Shown here one piece after another: positions 23,601 through 35,090 of a stretch of DNA of 64,000 nt; the stretch's first letter is position 1; every line of letters begins with the position of its first letter. The notes beneath the pieces are model-generated. The model saw only the letters and a program-made list of their open reading frames with translations, had not been told where the DNA came from and searched no databases. The stretch comes from Silene conica (lineage: Eukaryota; Streptophyta; Magnoliopsida; Caryophyllales; Caryophyllaceae): assembly GCA_029255685.2 (NCBI GenBank), contig CM055314.2:6094399-6158398 (forward strand). Direction: 5' to 3'. The position numbers and the translations under genes are program-made.

Positions 23601-25969
23601 AGAGATAGCAAAAGTCGAACATACATTAACGGTGCGTGCTATGAAAAAACATGCGTGCTTTGGTTGTTGACAATTTGCTGCTACATGTCATCTGTGTGTT
23701 TTACCTTGACAACGTGTTGTGTATCTCCAGGAAGAAGAAAAGAAACGGAACACAACCATGTTTGACATGCTATTTGTAGCAGTATCCCATCCATTGTCTC
23801 CATACATATTTTCTCTTGATGATCGTTGTAAGCAACTGAGTGAGACTGAACGGGCAACAGTCAAAGAGAAAATTGACCCTAAAGCTAGGTACGTATTGAT
23901 TGTTGCGATTGTAAAGGTATCTGCTTACTTCTTACTCAAACAAAAAATTGAAATTAGAGCTAGGTACATGTAGAATTGTTAATATTGTAAAAGTATTTAT
24001 GTGCTTGTTGCTGTCTTAGGCATGGCTGTTTCATAGATGCTCTAAAATATTCTCCCCATGTGTGTTGGCCTCTTGCTTGAAATAACTGCGGACACTTGCC
24101 ATTTAACTTTTTTGACGAATTGACCAATCAGTTCAGCAGAGTTGGAATAAATTTGTTCTTTTTTAAATGTGACCTAATACATACTGGTATATTTACTAAT
24201 GATTATGTGTAGCTTGATGTAACAATTCAGTCATTTACTGGGCATCATGCAGAAGCTTACTATGCTATGGCAATGGCTTATTAGAAAAAAATGTGTACAT
24301 CCATTCCTATATATCTTAAATAGAGAAAAGAGAATCATTAGCCATAACATATTGTTGTTCATTGGTGGTTGAAAACATTCTGCATATGATTTTTGAGATC
24401 AATATGCGCGCTTCTGATTTTATTTAGGTCTACTTGCAGTGGAGGCATGAACGGTTATATATGCCTTTGTGCCGGAGATCCATGTCCACCCATATTCAGA
24501 TCTCCTGTTGATGGAATGGAAGATATTGTAGACAACCAAGTCATGTAAGATAATAATGCATTTCAGAATGTTATAGTAACTACATGTTTCTATGTAATAG
24601 TAGCTACATGTTTATAGAAAGCGTATTTGATATGCTTATTCATGCTTTCCATTCAGTTGTGCGATATACAAGCTCCCAGATTACCATAAGCACATATCGA
24701 AGCCACCTCCAGGAGTTAAATTTCCTGTAAAGGTAAATACTTGCCTTTTATATGTTGTATTTTCCGAGTCGCCTTTGTTTGCTTTCCTCACTTATTTTTC
24801 ATGACAGGTTGTTTCAATGGGAGATATCAAACAACCAGTACTATGGCACGAGGATCGTGGGAGGCGACATCATCAGGACAATGGAAATCGACATCAGGAC
24901 AATGGAAATCGACATCATCAGCAAAATGGAGGGAGGCGACATACGGAAAGTGGAAGGTATAAACTTCTCTTTAGGCAACATTCCCTTCATCTCAATCATA
25001 TTGTCCCACCCTTGAGTCCTTGACTTTCGTAGTCAGCTGTGGATATTATTTTTGGGAAATATTTACTAGTTACTTCTTCGTGCAAGTTTTGTTACTTCCT
25101 TGTCTCAGTCAGCTCTTTAAGTATTCTTTTTATGGGTATCTAAATGAATTATTTGAGTGTCCTTGTTAAGCATATTTTTACCTTGTTATATATTTTACCA
25201 TGTAGCCCTTGTACCCATGTGCAAGTAGACCCTTAAAAGTAGAACTGGAAAAGTAAGGGCAACTCTGTAATTTATTTTAATTCATTGGGACGGAGGGAAT
25301 AACAAATAATGTGAGATACTACATTGCTGGAAGGGGCGAAATTTTTGGTTATGTTCTTACTTAACAATTTTTTTTCCATCTAGGCCGAATCCGCCTGGCT
25401 GCATATCTGGTCGTCAACTTGGAGAGGCAGCCCATCGGTTGGTTATTAATAGCTTACAGACAAGAGCTGACCACAGTGGTGTCCCAATACCCGCCATGCC
25501 TCCAGCGTATGCCCAGCCATATGTTCGCGACTACAGCACAATGATACCGCCTAGGCCAGGCTATGCAGGTGGGGCCCACCTACAACATCCAGTTCCACCG
25601 CAAAACCGACATCCGCCGTACACGCCTCCTATCCTACACCACCATCCTTATTCAAGGCCTGCACGTCCAGAATTTTTTCCACCCGAACAATACATCCCTA
25701 GGGCTGTGGCTCCTGTTGGGCCTGGACCATACCGTAATCAAAGTGGTTATGCAGGTCATTCCCACCAAAGTTACGGAGTTGGTGGCTACAACCAGTGGGG
25801 CGGACGACCTAATAACATCAATGGTGGTAGAGGAAATGGTAACATCAATGGTGGTCGAGGAAATGGTAACATCAATGGTGGTCGAGGAAATGGTAAGAAT
25901 TTCCAACATGGTGGAAACAGTTTCTCAGCACTGAATCGAAGACCACCACCAAGTCATGGGCGACGGTAA
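14661..25969 (+). CDS. XRN3: 5'-3' exoribonuclease, XRN2/XRN3 class
   Basis: Degrades uncapped RNA from the 5' end; plant XRN2/3 proteins act in the nucleus on rRNA spacers, miRNA loops and read-through transcripts. Exons: 14661-14864, 17539-17641, 17729-17805, 17891-18082, 18190-18309, 18401-18463, 18575-18721, 18837-19001, 19504-19581, 19701-19787, 20102-20362, 20518-20613, 20810-20905, 21978-22048, 22698-22826, 22904-22980, 23358-23398, 23557-23631, 23731-23888, 24428-24544, 24657-24732, 24808-24956 and 25384-25969, all GT/AG and in frame, giving 1055 residues. Acidic active-site residues are present: D54 (LYLDMNG), D103, E203/E205 (PGEGEH), D233/D235 (DADLIM). A CCHC zinc knuckle lies at C264, C267, H272, C277. 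The C-terminus is Pro/Tyr-rich with GGRGNGN repeats. The N-terminus ([12 protein letters not shown]) fits XRN2/3 rather than cytoplasmic XRN4. Confidence 0.96.
14975..16000. repeat. Degenerate tandem repeat in exoribonuclease intron 1
   Basis: About six diverged copies of a 160-210 bp unit. Each contains ACGTAGGTGCATTGTTTGGTG followed by AAGAGGCG(A/T)ACATTG and, later, GTTTTAGCTG(A/-)AAA and TTGATTAAGCGGAAATC. Copies of the core lie near 14980, 15186, 15396, 15555, 15752 and 15927. The copies are not in one open frame throughout, so I treat them as intronic, but see the findings. Confidence 0.7.
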
Positions 25970-26958
25970 GTTGGTTCCGATCCTAGTTAGATATAGCTAG
26001 GTTAGTGGAGGTGGTGCTGTATTATCTGCAGCAATGTATTGTAGCATTTTTTTCGTTCTAATTTATTGAAATCTTTCATAGTTAAAAAAGCCTTTTTAGG
26101 TCTCTTTTTGTTTTAATAGTTTTGTATGATTCTTGTGACATTTCATTTTGGCCAATTTTCGCAATATATTTTAAAGCAATTTTTTTTCCCCGGAAACGTT
26201 TGATGGTTGATTATTATATAATGTTCTGTATTTTGTTTGGAATTAAAATGTCCCTTGTGGGATATGGTTCGGGTATGTAGAGTAGATTGTGGTTTCCTAC
26301 CACGCTGCGTCACTTCATAAGTTAACTTATTCAATTTCAGCTCCAAATAGCAAGTATCAAACCAATATTTAGCGAGTATTGTATTTCCGTCTGAGACTTG
26401 TTTATTACACACTAGCCGCCTCAAATGTCCACTGTTCTTTCACAAATTCGGGTGGACATTTTTCTTCTGAAACCCAAAATTTCCAAAACTCGTGTACTTC
26501 GTATTATATAAACTCCATTTTGAGCCGTTCAGGAGGTTGTATCTGACCGTGTTTTTTTTCTCCCGATTTCTCTAGCACTTTTCCGTAGTCACTTCATGAG
26601 TTATCTCATTCAATTTCAACCCCAAATAACAAGTATTAAACCATTTTGTAATGAATATCCGAGAAATCGTCGTGATTTAGAGACATTTTTGCAAATGCAT
26701 GAAACCAATAGTCTAAAACAACACCACTCTTCAAAACAATGCTACATGGACACAAACTACGTTTAAACGCCTACCACTACAAGTCTACAACGACAGACAT
26801 AAATCCCATAATGTGGGACAAATTCTACCTAGATATTAACAATACAAATACGAATCGTAGAGCGGATACGATCTGATAAACCCGACCGCTCGGTCAAGCG
26901 AATCCGCTAAATACAAAAGATGTGGTCAATGTATTTATAGTAATAACGGGTCGAATCT
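25970..26958. other. Space between convergent exoribonuclease and endoglucanase genes
   Basis: The two genes run towards each other, so this about 1-kb stretch holds both 3' UTRs. It contains a short dispersed repeat: TTCAATTTCA(G/A)C(T/C)CCAAATA(G/A)CAAGTAT occurs near 26333 and 26610. Nothing coding is supported. Confidence 0.5.
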
Positions 26959-29900
26959 TCAGGTGAAAGATTGAACGACGGAAGATGTGGTAATTAAACC
27001 GGATAGCAGGCCAACAACAAGGGCACTGTTGTATGTGCTTGGTTCAGTTTGCATCGAATTATTCCGGGTGTCCATGAATGTTTCGTTCAAGAATGGTCCT
27101 CCAACAAGCGCTCCAACTGCGATATTTGGATTGGGATCGGTAGAAGTTAGCCATTTAAATCCCGTATCACAATCGGTTGTCGCGTCCATTGGAATTGAGG
27201 CACCCCTATGGTGCACATACTGTGGATATTTATCTCCGTAGCCAACAAGAAAACTTAGTTTCATCGGATTCTTCCCTAGGACGTAATCAGCCTGCAGAAA
27301 AACCATAGCAACCAGAAATTTCAGATATTTATTCTATTCCGCTACATCAATAGTTCCACGCTGTCTATAGGGCAGTGGCGAATTTAGGATGTGTAAAATG
27401 GGGGTGATTACACTAGCTACAAAAAAAACAGCGTTATTGCGACCGACACAAATGGCGTTGCAAATTATTGTTTGCGACGTAATTTGCAACAAAATTGTTT
27501 TTTGTGCTGGAATTTGTGATGGTGGATAATTTTTCAATCTCGCAAACAAAAATTCAAATGGCGGGAAGGTTTGCGATGGAAATTCTGTCGCAAAGGACTT
27601 TTGCGACGGAATATCCGTTGCATCTGAAATTGGCGGATTTTTTTTTGGATCACTAGTAAAAAAAGTCAGTTAACCTTTGTGATGGATTTCCCGTCGCAAA
27701 AAATTGACTGACCGTGGTCATGTTCAAATTCAGTTAACGTTCGCGAATCCGTAGCAAATATTGACTTGCTTTGACCCAGACCTTGGTCAAGGTCAATCAA
27801 TGTTTGTAACGGACTTCCCGTTAAAATAATACTATAAATATTTATTCTATTCGGCCTCGTAAATGGCAATGCTTATTCTTCGTAGAAAAACAGACTGTTT
27901 CAGGACCGTATTTACAATGGAAAGAAGCGCAGCCAATTTTAGTTCTCAGAGAACCAAAAGTCTTAATCGAGATTCTAGATATCAATGTCGATCTGGCGAA
28001 TCAATTGAATGAAACTAGAGTACAGTTAGAGGACAAGAAACACACCTGGGATATTGCAAACTTTCGGATTTGTGACGGTTTGTAGGATTTTCCACTACAA
28101 GATACACTTGCAGTTCGAGAAGAAAGCATGTAATCACTATAGACCACGGCCAAAAATGCAGATGCAACGGGATGCTGAAGAGCATTCCAATCACTTATCC
28201 ATACCAGTCCACCTGAAAAAACAATCCACATTTTGGTACAGGATTTACAGATAACATACAATCAAAGCAAATTCACTTTATTTTTTCGGAATTATTACCC
28301 ATCTTTCCACTTTTAATAGTGACAGTCAACGACCCGCTATTCTTTGATTCTCGACTATGAAGGAATAAAGCAAAATTACTTGGCTCCACAAAGAGGAGCA
28401 ATGACATTATTACAAGTGCTACAGGCTACGGTTATCCACGATATGCATAGAAGGAAATCCAATATAGGAAGTAGCGCATAGAAACCCATATCACACGCTT
28501 GATATCGGATTTCAACTAACATCTAGGCTCTCTTATTTGGAAATGTCTTGATCAAATTTAGAAATATAGTATTTAAGTTTATTCTTAAGATGAAGATCTT
28601 AATGAGAGACAAGAAAGCATGAAATCTATTAGTCATAAAGGGCATTCGATGTAAAACAGAAACAACTTTTCTTTTGTCTCTTTTATTCTTGAGGAGTTGA
28701 GCGGAGAAGGGATGTTGGAGAAGCGGAGGAGGAGGTGGAAGTAAGAAAGTCAGACACGTTATAGACGACATCAAAAGATTACCGTCAGTTCTGCTGGATG
28801 TTGCTGTTGGTGAATTTGGTAGCAGACCACATATAACAGCTTCAGCAGTTTCTCTGTAATTCTGAAGGCCAGAATTTGCTGAGCTTGAAAGGTCCTTTGA
28901 TCCAAACATGGTTACCCTAGAAAGCAATACCTAAAAAGCAATAAATCAAACGGAAAATTCGTTATCATGTTTTCTCATCAAGTTCAACGCTAACATAAAT
29001 AAACAGTAAAACTGCGTGTGTAGTAGAGAAGGATGGCACCACAGACCACCAAATGAAAAGCCGTATTGTGAAACAGCCAAATAGGCAACATATATGAACC
29101 ATCATATGATTATTATTAAGGCAGATGCAAAAGATCGGAGCCAGCGTAAGCGCAACGGGAAAACAATTTATTCCCTTGTGTTTCTCATTGTGGCAACTAC
29201 GGCCTGGGGACTCAAGTGGTGTTAGTCCAGTGGTAACTAAGTTAAACCTTAAAGCTTGCAGAAATGCAGGAGTTGAGAGGTCTCATGTTCGATTACCAGC
29301 TGGGGCGATGACCACCTGGCCACTGCAGCTCCCGAAGGGGGTGGCTTACATGGTCCATGTGGTGGTGCGGGAATGCATGGCCCGGGGGATTAAATCCCTC
29401 GTTATAAAAAAAAACAAAACAAAAACCTACGGCCTGGGGCCCCTCTCTTCGACTAAAATGAGATGCCAATCAAGTATGACAACTCGAGATACTCGCAGTT
29501 ATATATGTTATTAACTGTTGAAGAGCATTTAGAATTTGATGCAATATAGCCAAATTAATGTAGCAATCCATCTAGAATTATAGCAAACAAGCAAGGAGTC
29601 TGGTTGGCCAGTCAGTTCCAACTGTAAGTTGTGTCATCATAAAGCACAAACCGACAGTTTTTCAAAACGAGGTATGCCTGTTGTGCAAAACTCGACTACC
29701 AGAAATAAAAATATAAACCTCGCTCTTGAACAAACACAAATCAAATGAAAAGCGGTAGTATTAAATATTAGCCACGACAGCGAAGCAAACCTGTGTTCCT
29801 GCAAGTTTGTTGTCCCAACTAAACCATGACGGGCTTCCAAAATTAGCAAATTCCTTCCCATGGTCATTTACATATTGAAGATAAGTATTATCTTTAGTGG

Positions 29901-32458
29901 CATGATAGAGCCAGCTGGCAGCCCACAAGAGCTCATCTCCATAACCGGTTGAGTTGTAGTAAGTTGCGACTTTAGGGATGTTTTCACTGTAAGATCCCCT
30001 GTGCTTGTCCGCAAAGTTAAACAGCTGCTTAGCATGCTTCAAAAGGTTGCTTGAATAGTCAGAATCACTTGTCTTGAACACAAGTGATGCGGCAGCCATA
30101 GCTGCTGCAGTCTCAGCTGCTACTTCTGTCCCTGGTGTGGAAGCGTTTATTTGAATTAGAGGCCTTTTCTCGGTCATGGCTTCAGGTCGTTCCCAACATT
30201 TATGGTCCAAGTCAGGATCACCAACCTATATTAATCGGCATCAAGTTTAACATCATGACTCGTTAATATCATTGGATATTTTACTGAACATTCCCCATCA
30301 GAGATCACCAACCTATATGAGTTATAGTCGTCTTCATCATTATTATCATTATTATCCTCGTCTGGACATAGTTGTTGCCCTTGTTGGTCTACTATCGATT
30401 ACCAAATTTGACAACAAAAAACCATATACTACTAATGCATTGAACTTTCTGATAGATGAACCATCTCAACCAAAACCTTAAGGTGATGGTTGAGGCCCAA
30501 CTATTATTAATATTCCTAATACGCTCCCTCACTCGAATGCCCATTGGGCTTGAAGAGTGGTTAGTTTGCACAGGCCCCCCATACCGTGTGCTGGTTTCCA
30601 CTTTGTGAGTTTTCGAGGGTTTTGAGGTTGCCAGGATTCGAACCCGTGACCTTCGAGTGAGGGAGCGTATTAGGAATATTAATAATAGTTGTGCCTCAAC
30701 CATCACCTTAAGGTTTTGGTTAAGATTCCTAATACTTTCGACTATTTATGTTTACGGTACCCATGTAACAGTCTAACTAGCCACCCAATAGTGTTACAGC
30801 CTTATTAATTTGAGCTCAGATGCAGAGTTGCAAACAAAGGCATAATGTACAAAGTGAACAAGTAGGGGGGAAATCTGCATACAGCACAAAAGATATGAGC
30901 CACAAATTCCGAAATACCTGAATGTAGAGAACATTATCTGTAGGATGCGCGTTGATGAGATAGTCGGTTATCCACTTGAGGTTATCTTGAGCAGGTTGCA
31001 ACTGTTTCACAACAGCCATTTGATCCCCATACTCGAGGATTGCCCACGACAAGACAGTGGCAGTGAAAGCCATAGGAAAACCAAATTTCATATGATCACC
31101 AGCATCATACAATCCCTTTGTGAGGTCAAGCTTCGCGGCACTACCATCCTTAAGGCCAGAATCTCCCCTCCATTTTATCTGGTTGTCCACCAACTTTCCA
31201 GCTGCAAGATCAATGTATAAGTATCCTTTTCAAGCTAGATCTAGCAACATTAACTAAATAAAAGTAACAAAACCATCTAATTTACGGTCACATAACATGA
31301 ATCATCATCTAAAACCCTCAACGACAAGTAAAATACCATCCCACTTCCAAAAATCGATGATTCACGAAACATAATAAAATGATCATTCAGGTCCACAGTG
31401 CAGTCACAACTTGTAACTATCAGTTGCAGTACTAATTATTAGTCCCTCCGTTGTTATCATTTGTTTACCTTTGATTAATAAAATAACCCTCGAATTGAAT
31501 AAAAAGGTTAAAACAAATGATTGGGACCGAGGGAGTAAAAAAAAATCATACAAGAACTGAACTTCCACTTTTACCACACATGAAATGTATCCTAAAAGCA
31601 ATGTAACAGCAACTTTAAACAATCAAATCAAAAGTAAAAAAAGAAATAAAAAATTAAAATTCTTTCCAACTATCACTCCCATGATCATTGATCACACTTA
31701 CCAATTTACCATACTCAACATTAATGAATTACATCTAATGCCAAAGAAAACAATGAACCAAACATAAACCTAATATCAGTGTTACAACAACGACATTACC
31801 CTAGTGCCTCAATAGCTCCCTCAAAAAGCGACACAAGGATGGATCCGATGTACACAACCTTAACAGTTTCAACAGAGACTGTTTTCAAACATAAAACACG
31901 AAACTACAATAACACAAAACAATGTAAAAAAGCTCACAATTTTCAATGTAGAGAACTGCGAGCCTCAATAGCTCTCGCAAATTGCAGGGTAGGGGTCAGA
32001 TGTACGCAGTCTTACCACACTATTTCCGAATGACCCAAGATGAAAAATTCTCGAAAAAAAGAGTAGAATAACATAAAAGAATGTAAAAAAGCTCACATTT
32101 TTCAATGTAAAAAAGCTCTTGCAAATTGCGAGGTAGGGGTCAGATGTACGCAGTCTTACACACTATTTCCGAATGACCTAAGATGAAAATTCTCGAAAAA
32201 AAGAGTATAACAACATAAGAGAATGTACAAAATCTCACATTTTTGGATATCAAAGAACTGCATAGACAACTTAAGAGCATCAGAGTATTTAGTAACAATG
32301 GCACCAGGTGGACCAGGAACAGGTTCAGGTTTACCATCACCAGAATGATGAATTTTTGATTTTATATAAACTCCAATTCCTGCTGCAATTGCTGCTACTA
32401 CTATTAACACTAAAAACCAACCTAAACAACCACCTTTTGAACTCTTTTCACCCTCCAT
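26959..32458 (-). CDS. Membrane-anchored endo-1,4-beta-glucanase, GH9 family (endoglucanase 10-like)
   Basis: Hydrolyses internal beta-1,4-glucan bonds, probably in cell-wall assembly or remodelling. Exons in gene order: 32458-32239, 31201-30918, 30225-29791, 28930-28783, 28212-28046 and 27291-26959, all GT/AG on the minus strand and in frame, giving 528 residues against about 525 for the nearest family members. A short cytosolic N-terminus (MEGEKSSKGG) is followed by one membrane helix at about residues 11-32, then a PVPGPPGA linker and the GH9 domain. Catalytic features are present: DAGDH at 106-110, VHHRGAS at 444-450, D492 and E501 (TEPSTYN). No C-terminal cellulose-binding module is seen. 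The short N-terminus differs from KORRIGAN, which has a longer cytosolic part. Introns hold SINEs, a TRIM-like copy and CACTA-like sequence. Confidence 0.95.
27405..27665. mobile_element. CACTA-like terminal fragments in endoglucanase intron 5
   Basis: CACTAGCTACAAAAAAAAC at about 27411 and CACTAGTAAAAAAAGTC at about 27650 resemble CACTA termini. The DNA between repeats TTGCGAC(G/C) and its complement many times, as in subterminal arrays. Which end pairs with which is not clear, and no target duplication was established. Confidence 0.4.
29210..29426 (+). mobile_element. tRNA-derived SINE with 13-bp target duplication
   Basis: A 217-bp element in endoglucanase intron 3, in antisense to the gene. 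It begins ACTCAAGTGGTGTTAG, has an A-box-like TAGTCCAGTGGTAACTAAG, a B-box-like CATGTTCGATTACC, and ends in an A-rich tail. Exact flanks CTACGGCCTGGGG lie at 29197-29209 and 29427-29439. This is the signature of LINE-assisted insertion. Confidence 0.9.
30450..30727. mobile_element. TRIM-like element, copy C, with inverted ends
   Basis: Same family as 6854-7099 and 8889-9116, in endoglucanase intron 2. The left side carries the terminal repeat and adjacent internal DNA in reverse orientation (TGATAGATGAACCATC onward). The right side carries the same junction in forward orientation (CGAGTGAGGGAGCGTATTAG into TATTAATAATAGTTG and CAACCATCACCTTAAGG). Instead of two direct repeats it therefore has about 80-bp inverted ends. 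The internal B-box-like GGTTCGAATCCTGG (reverse strand) is well preserved. Confidence 0.65.
31442..31535. mobile_element. Stowaway-type MITE, 94 bp
   Basis: GTCCCTCCGTTGTTATCATT at the left and GATTGGGACCGAGGGAG at the right, flanked by TA (31440-31441 and 31536-31537). Lies in endoglucanase intron 1. Confidence 0.75.
31795..32240. repeat. Triplicated block at the 5' end of endoglucanase intron 1
   Basis: Three related segments (about 31800-31925, 31930-32090 and 32090-32235) share CTCAATAGCTC or AAAGCTC, GGGTCAGATGTACGCAGTC(T)TAC and, in the last two, TATTTCCGAATGACC plus AAATTCTCGAAAAAAAGAGTA. On the minus strand GTAAGACTGCGTACATCTGACCCC resembles the 3' part of plant Au-type SINEs. The last block abuts the true splice donor of exon 1. 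Confidence 0.65.
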
Positions 32459-32704
32459 TTTTTACGCTTTTACAGTAAAGTTTCAGGGTAATGATCAAAT
32501 TTTGATTGGTACCCAGTAATGTATGCAATGTGACTAGATCTGGGTTGGAAATTGTTTGGGGTTTAGTTCTTGGTGATTGTTGTAAGATTGTGTGCAATGG
32601 AGTATGGTTGATTTTCAGGAAAGTGTATTTTTGTCAGTTGAAATGTCGGTGTTCATTTATTGCAAACATTTTTATTTTTTCGGAAGCCGATTTTAAATAA
32701 GACA
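32459..32704. promoter_or_regulatory. Endoglucanase 5' flank
   Basis: Region directly upstream of the endoglucanase ATG (minus strand). It should hold the 5' UTR and core promoter, but I see no convincing TATA box or known operator. Assigned by position only. Confidence 0.35.
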
Positions 32705-33050
32705 GATCGGTTTATAACTATATTTGGCTTTTTTATTGTCCTAAATTAGTTTAGGTCGCGGTTAATAATCGAACCCTAAATTTTATTGATTAGACCGAGA
32801 GAGCTCTTAGCATTTGAGTCAAGCTTCGTTATTTTTATTTGGGTTTTCTTAGGTGATTTACATGTTGGCGGGATCCCTGTTGTTTTGTAACTATATTTGT
32901 TTTCTTGGACTGCATTTAAGTCGCGGATGAGAATTAAGCCCCAACTTTATTGATCAGAGTAAAATAGTTCTTACCACTTGAGCTAACTCTCGTTGTTTTT
33001 ACATTTGGATTTCTTAGGTGATTTACATGTTAGTGAGATCTCTTTTGCTA
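32705..33050. repeat. Tandem duplication of about 170 bp upstream of the endoglucanase gene
   Basis: Two diverged copies (about 32710-32880 and 32885-33048) share TAACTATATTTG, AAGTCGCGG or GGTCGCGG, TTTATTGATYAGA, and TTAGGTGATTTACATGTT(G/A)G followed by GATC. Non-coding. Confidence 0.6.
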
Positions 33051-33566
33051 TAAATATTGTAAAATCGTTTAACAAAAATTGATTGATTTGTAAATGTGGT
33101 GTCTGATGAGTTGGATGTAGTGCAGATGCTACTGAAATGGATAGTATATTCGTCATTAGTTTGTGACAAATAAAAGTAACATTTATATAAATAAGGAGTT
33201 ACAAATAACTTGTCTTTATCTATTTATATGAGCATTCTTCAACCCGTTATAAACTTACAACGAATTTTAACAGTTTACGTAAATCGAAAGTGAAGGTTAG
33301 ATAGAAGTAGATCTGAGGGAGAGGTGGTAAATGTGGAAAATAAGCAAGCACCGACACTATGATTAATTAGGTGATTAGTAGTCATCTTTGAGATCAATGT
33401 GGTTGTCTTAATTTTGATTCTTTATTAGTTTCTTCTACTTGTGTACAATTTCATACTTTATTCTTTATTGAGTAGTTTTTTTTTCTAAATGTTAGTGAAT
33501 GTACATTTGTTTTTGTGTTGTGGAAGTGGCGTTACTAAACTTGATAAAGTTGATCCAATAGAATAA

Positions 33567-33861
33567 GAGGTCGTTTGATTACCCACTAAATTACACCGGG
33601 ACTTTAATTTATGTAAATTGCAAAATGATGAGGTTGTTTGGTTACTCCAATTCACATTAATTGGAACTTCCCATTAATTCCAAATTCCTCCATAATCGTG
33701 GAAGTTGCTTACCTAGGGCCCCTAGGTGAGTGTCAATACCTACCTGAATTACAGTGTCTACATGTAACCAAACAATATTTTCTAATTCACATGAATTGTA
33801 AAATCATGTGATATGACACTTCCTAGGTATTGAAAGTTCCCGTATGTAACCAAACGACTCC
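33567..33861. mobile_element. PIF/Harbinger-type MITE, 295 bp
   Basis: The left end is GAGGTCGTTTGATTACC and the right, reverse-complemented, GGAGTCGTTTGGTTAC. It is flanked by TAA (33564-33566 and 33862-33864). The internal GTTTGGTTAC and ACCAAACA repeats extend the inverted symmetry. Same superfamily as 11810-12547. Confidence 0.75.
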
Positions 33862-34634
33862 TAATTTGATTAAATAAGGCTGATTTGAGAGAGGGGAGAT
33901 TCGCAATGGCTCGAAATTATTTGATTCAAGTAGGACATGAAACTCAAAAAGATTAAATTGGGTTAAACCTGACTAGAACTTTGATTGACCTAATATTATC
34001 CCGTCCTATAATTTACACAATCGAAAATGATCTGATGTGATCCAAAATAACCCAAACTTACAATTATTATATTATTATGTCATATTAGTTTATTATCCGG
34101 AGTATATCATAAGAGCTCATCGGTTTGATTAAAAAATAATCGTCATTGGTTATATTGCAAAATAATAACTAAAAGAAAAATAATAACTCAACTAATTGTT
34201 TTCTTTGTCCCGATCATTTGTTTATTTATCTGATTTCAGGGTGTCTTACACAATTGTTTTCCTTTGTCTCTTTGGAACGCATTCGATGGATAATTCGGTC
34301 TATAATAATTAATTTGGTCCACTTATAATCTGGTAATTGACCCCTAGGCTTTGTTGACTATTGTAGATTATAAGTATGAAGATTATTTTGGGATGAAGGA
34401 AGTAGTTAGTTAGTTACACCCTAATCCGTTTTCGGATCAGGATTCTCCCACATGTGAGAAAAATAAGAGATGACCCGGCCCAAAATTAATGGCCCAAATT
34501 AAACGGACCAAATACCCAAAGAAAAGCCCATTCTTATTTCCCACTTATATCCCAAATCTACAAGATGCACCACAAGTCCACAATGCACATACGTAGCATC
34601 TTTCGATCTTTACCGACAGTGGTTGTGGGCCTTG

Positions 34635-34663
34635 TGGCGGTGGCGGTGGCGGTGGCGGTGGCA
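34635..34663. repeat. (GGCGGT)n microsatellite
   Basis: Four to five GGCGGT units in otherwise AT-rich DNA; no gene context. Confidence 0.7.
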
Positions 34664-34949
34664 TGTTGTATATGTTAAATCTCAGTCAAGTCGAGAATTT
34701 GAAGTAGTAACTATAGGATTAACATCGCTTAAGAGTTTTTTTCCTTCAACGACCGTAGATTGTTAAAAAAACACTGATTTGTATAACGACTTTAGAATGT
34801 ACTCCTAAAATACGTCAATGTTCGTCATTCTACGGCCGATCGACTTATTCGACTATGTAATCTGCAATGCAGACTTGGTACAAAGTACAATTGACAATGT
34901 AACCTGTAGGTACCCATTCGCTACCATGAATAGGTATAATAATAATCGT

Positions 34950-35045
34950 ATTTCCTCCTCTGATCATTTATTTAATTTTAATTAATATATTTGTGACAAT
35001 AAAAATAAATTAGTTAATCAAATTTATGGAACGGAAGAAGTATTA
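34950..35045. mobile_element. Degenerate Stowaway-like MITE
   Basis: TATTTCCTCCTCTGATCATTT at the left and AATTTATGGAACGGAAGAAGTA at the right form imperfect inverted repeats with Stowaway-like ends. Strongly diverged. Confidence 0.4.
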
Positions 35046-35090
35046 TTTGGTCAACCTCCTTCTACACATTATACATGTAACTAGTTTTAT

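Noticed and set aside
29125..29514. 129-codon open frame on the plus strand in the endoglucanase gene
   Set aside because: Crosses a SINE with defined 13-bp target duplication and its flanks; antisense to the endoglucanase intron.
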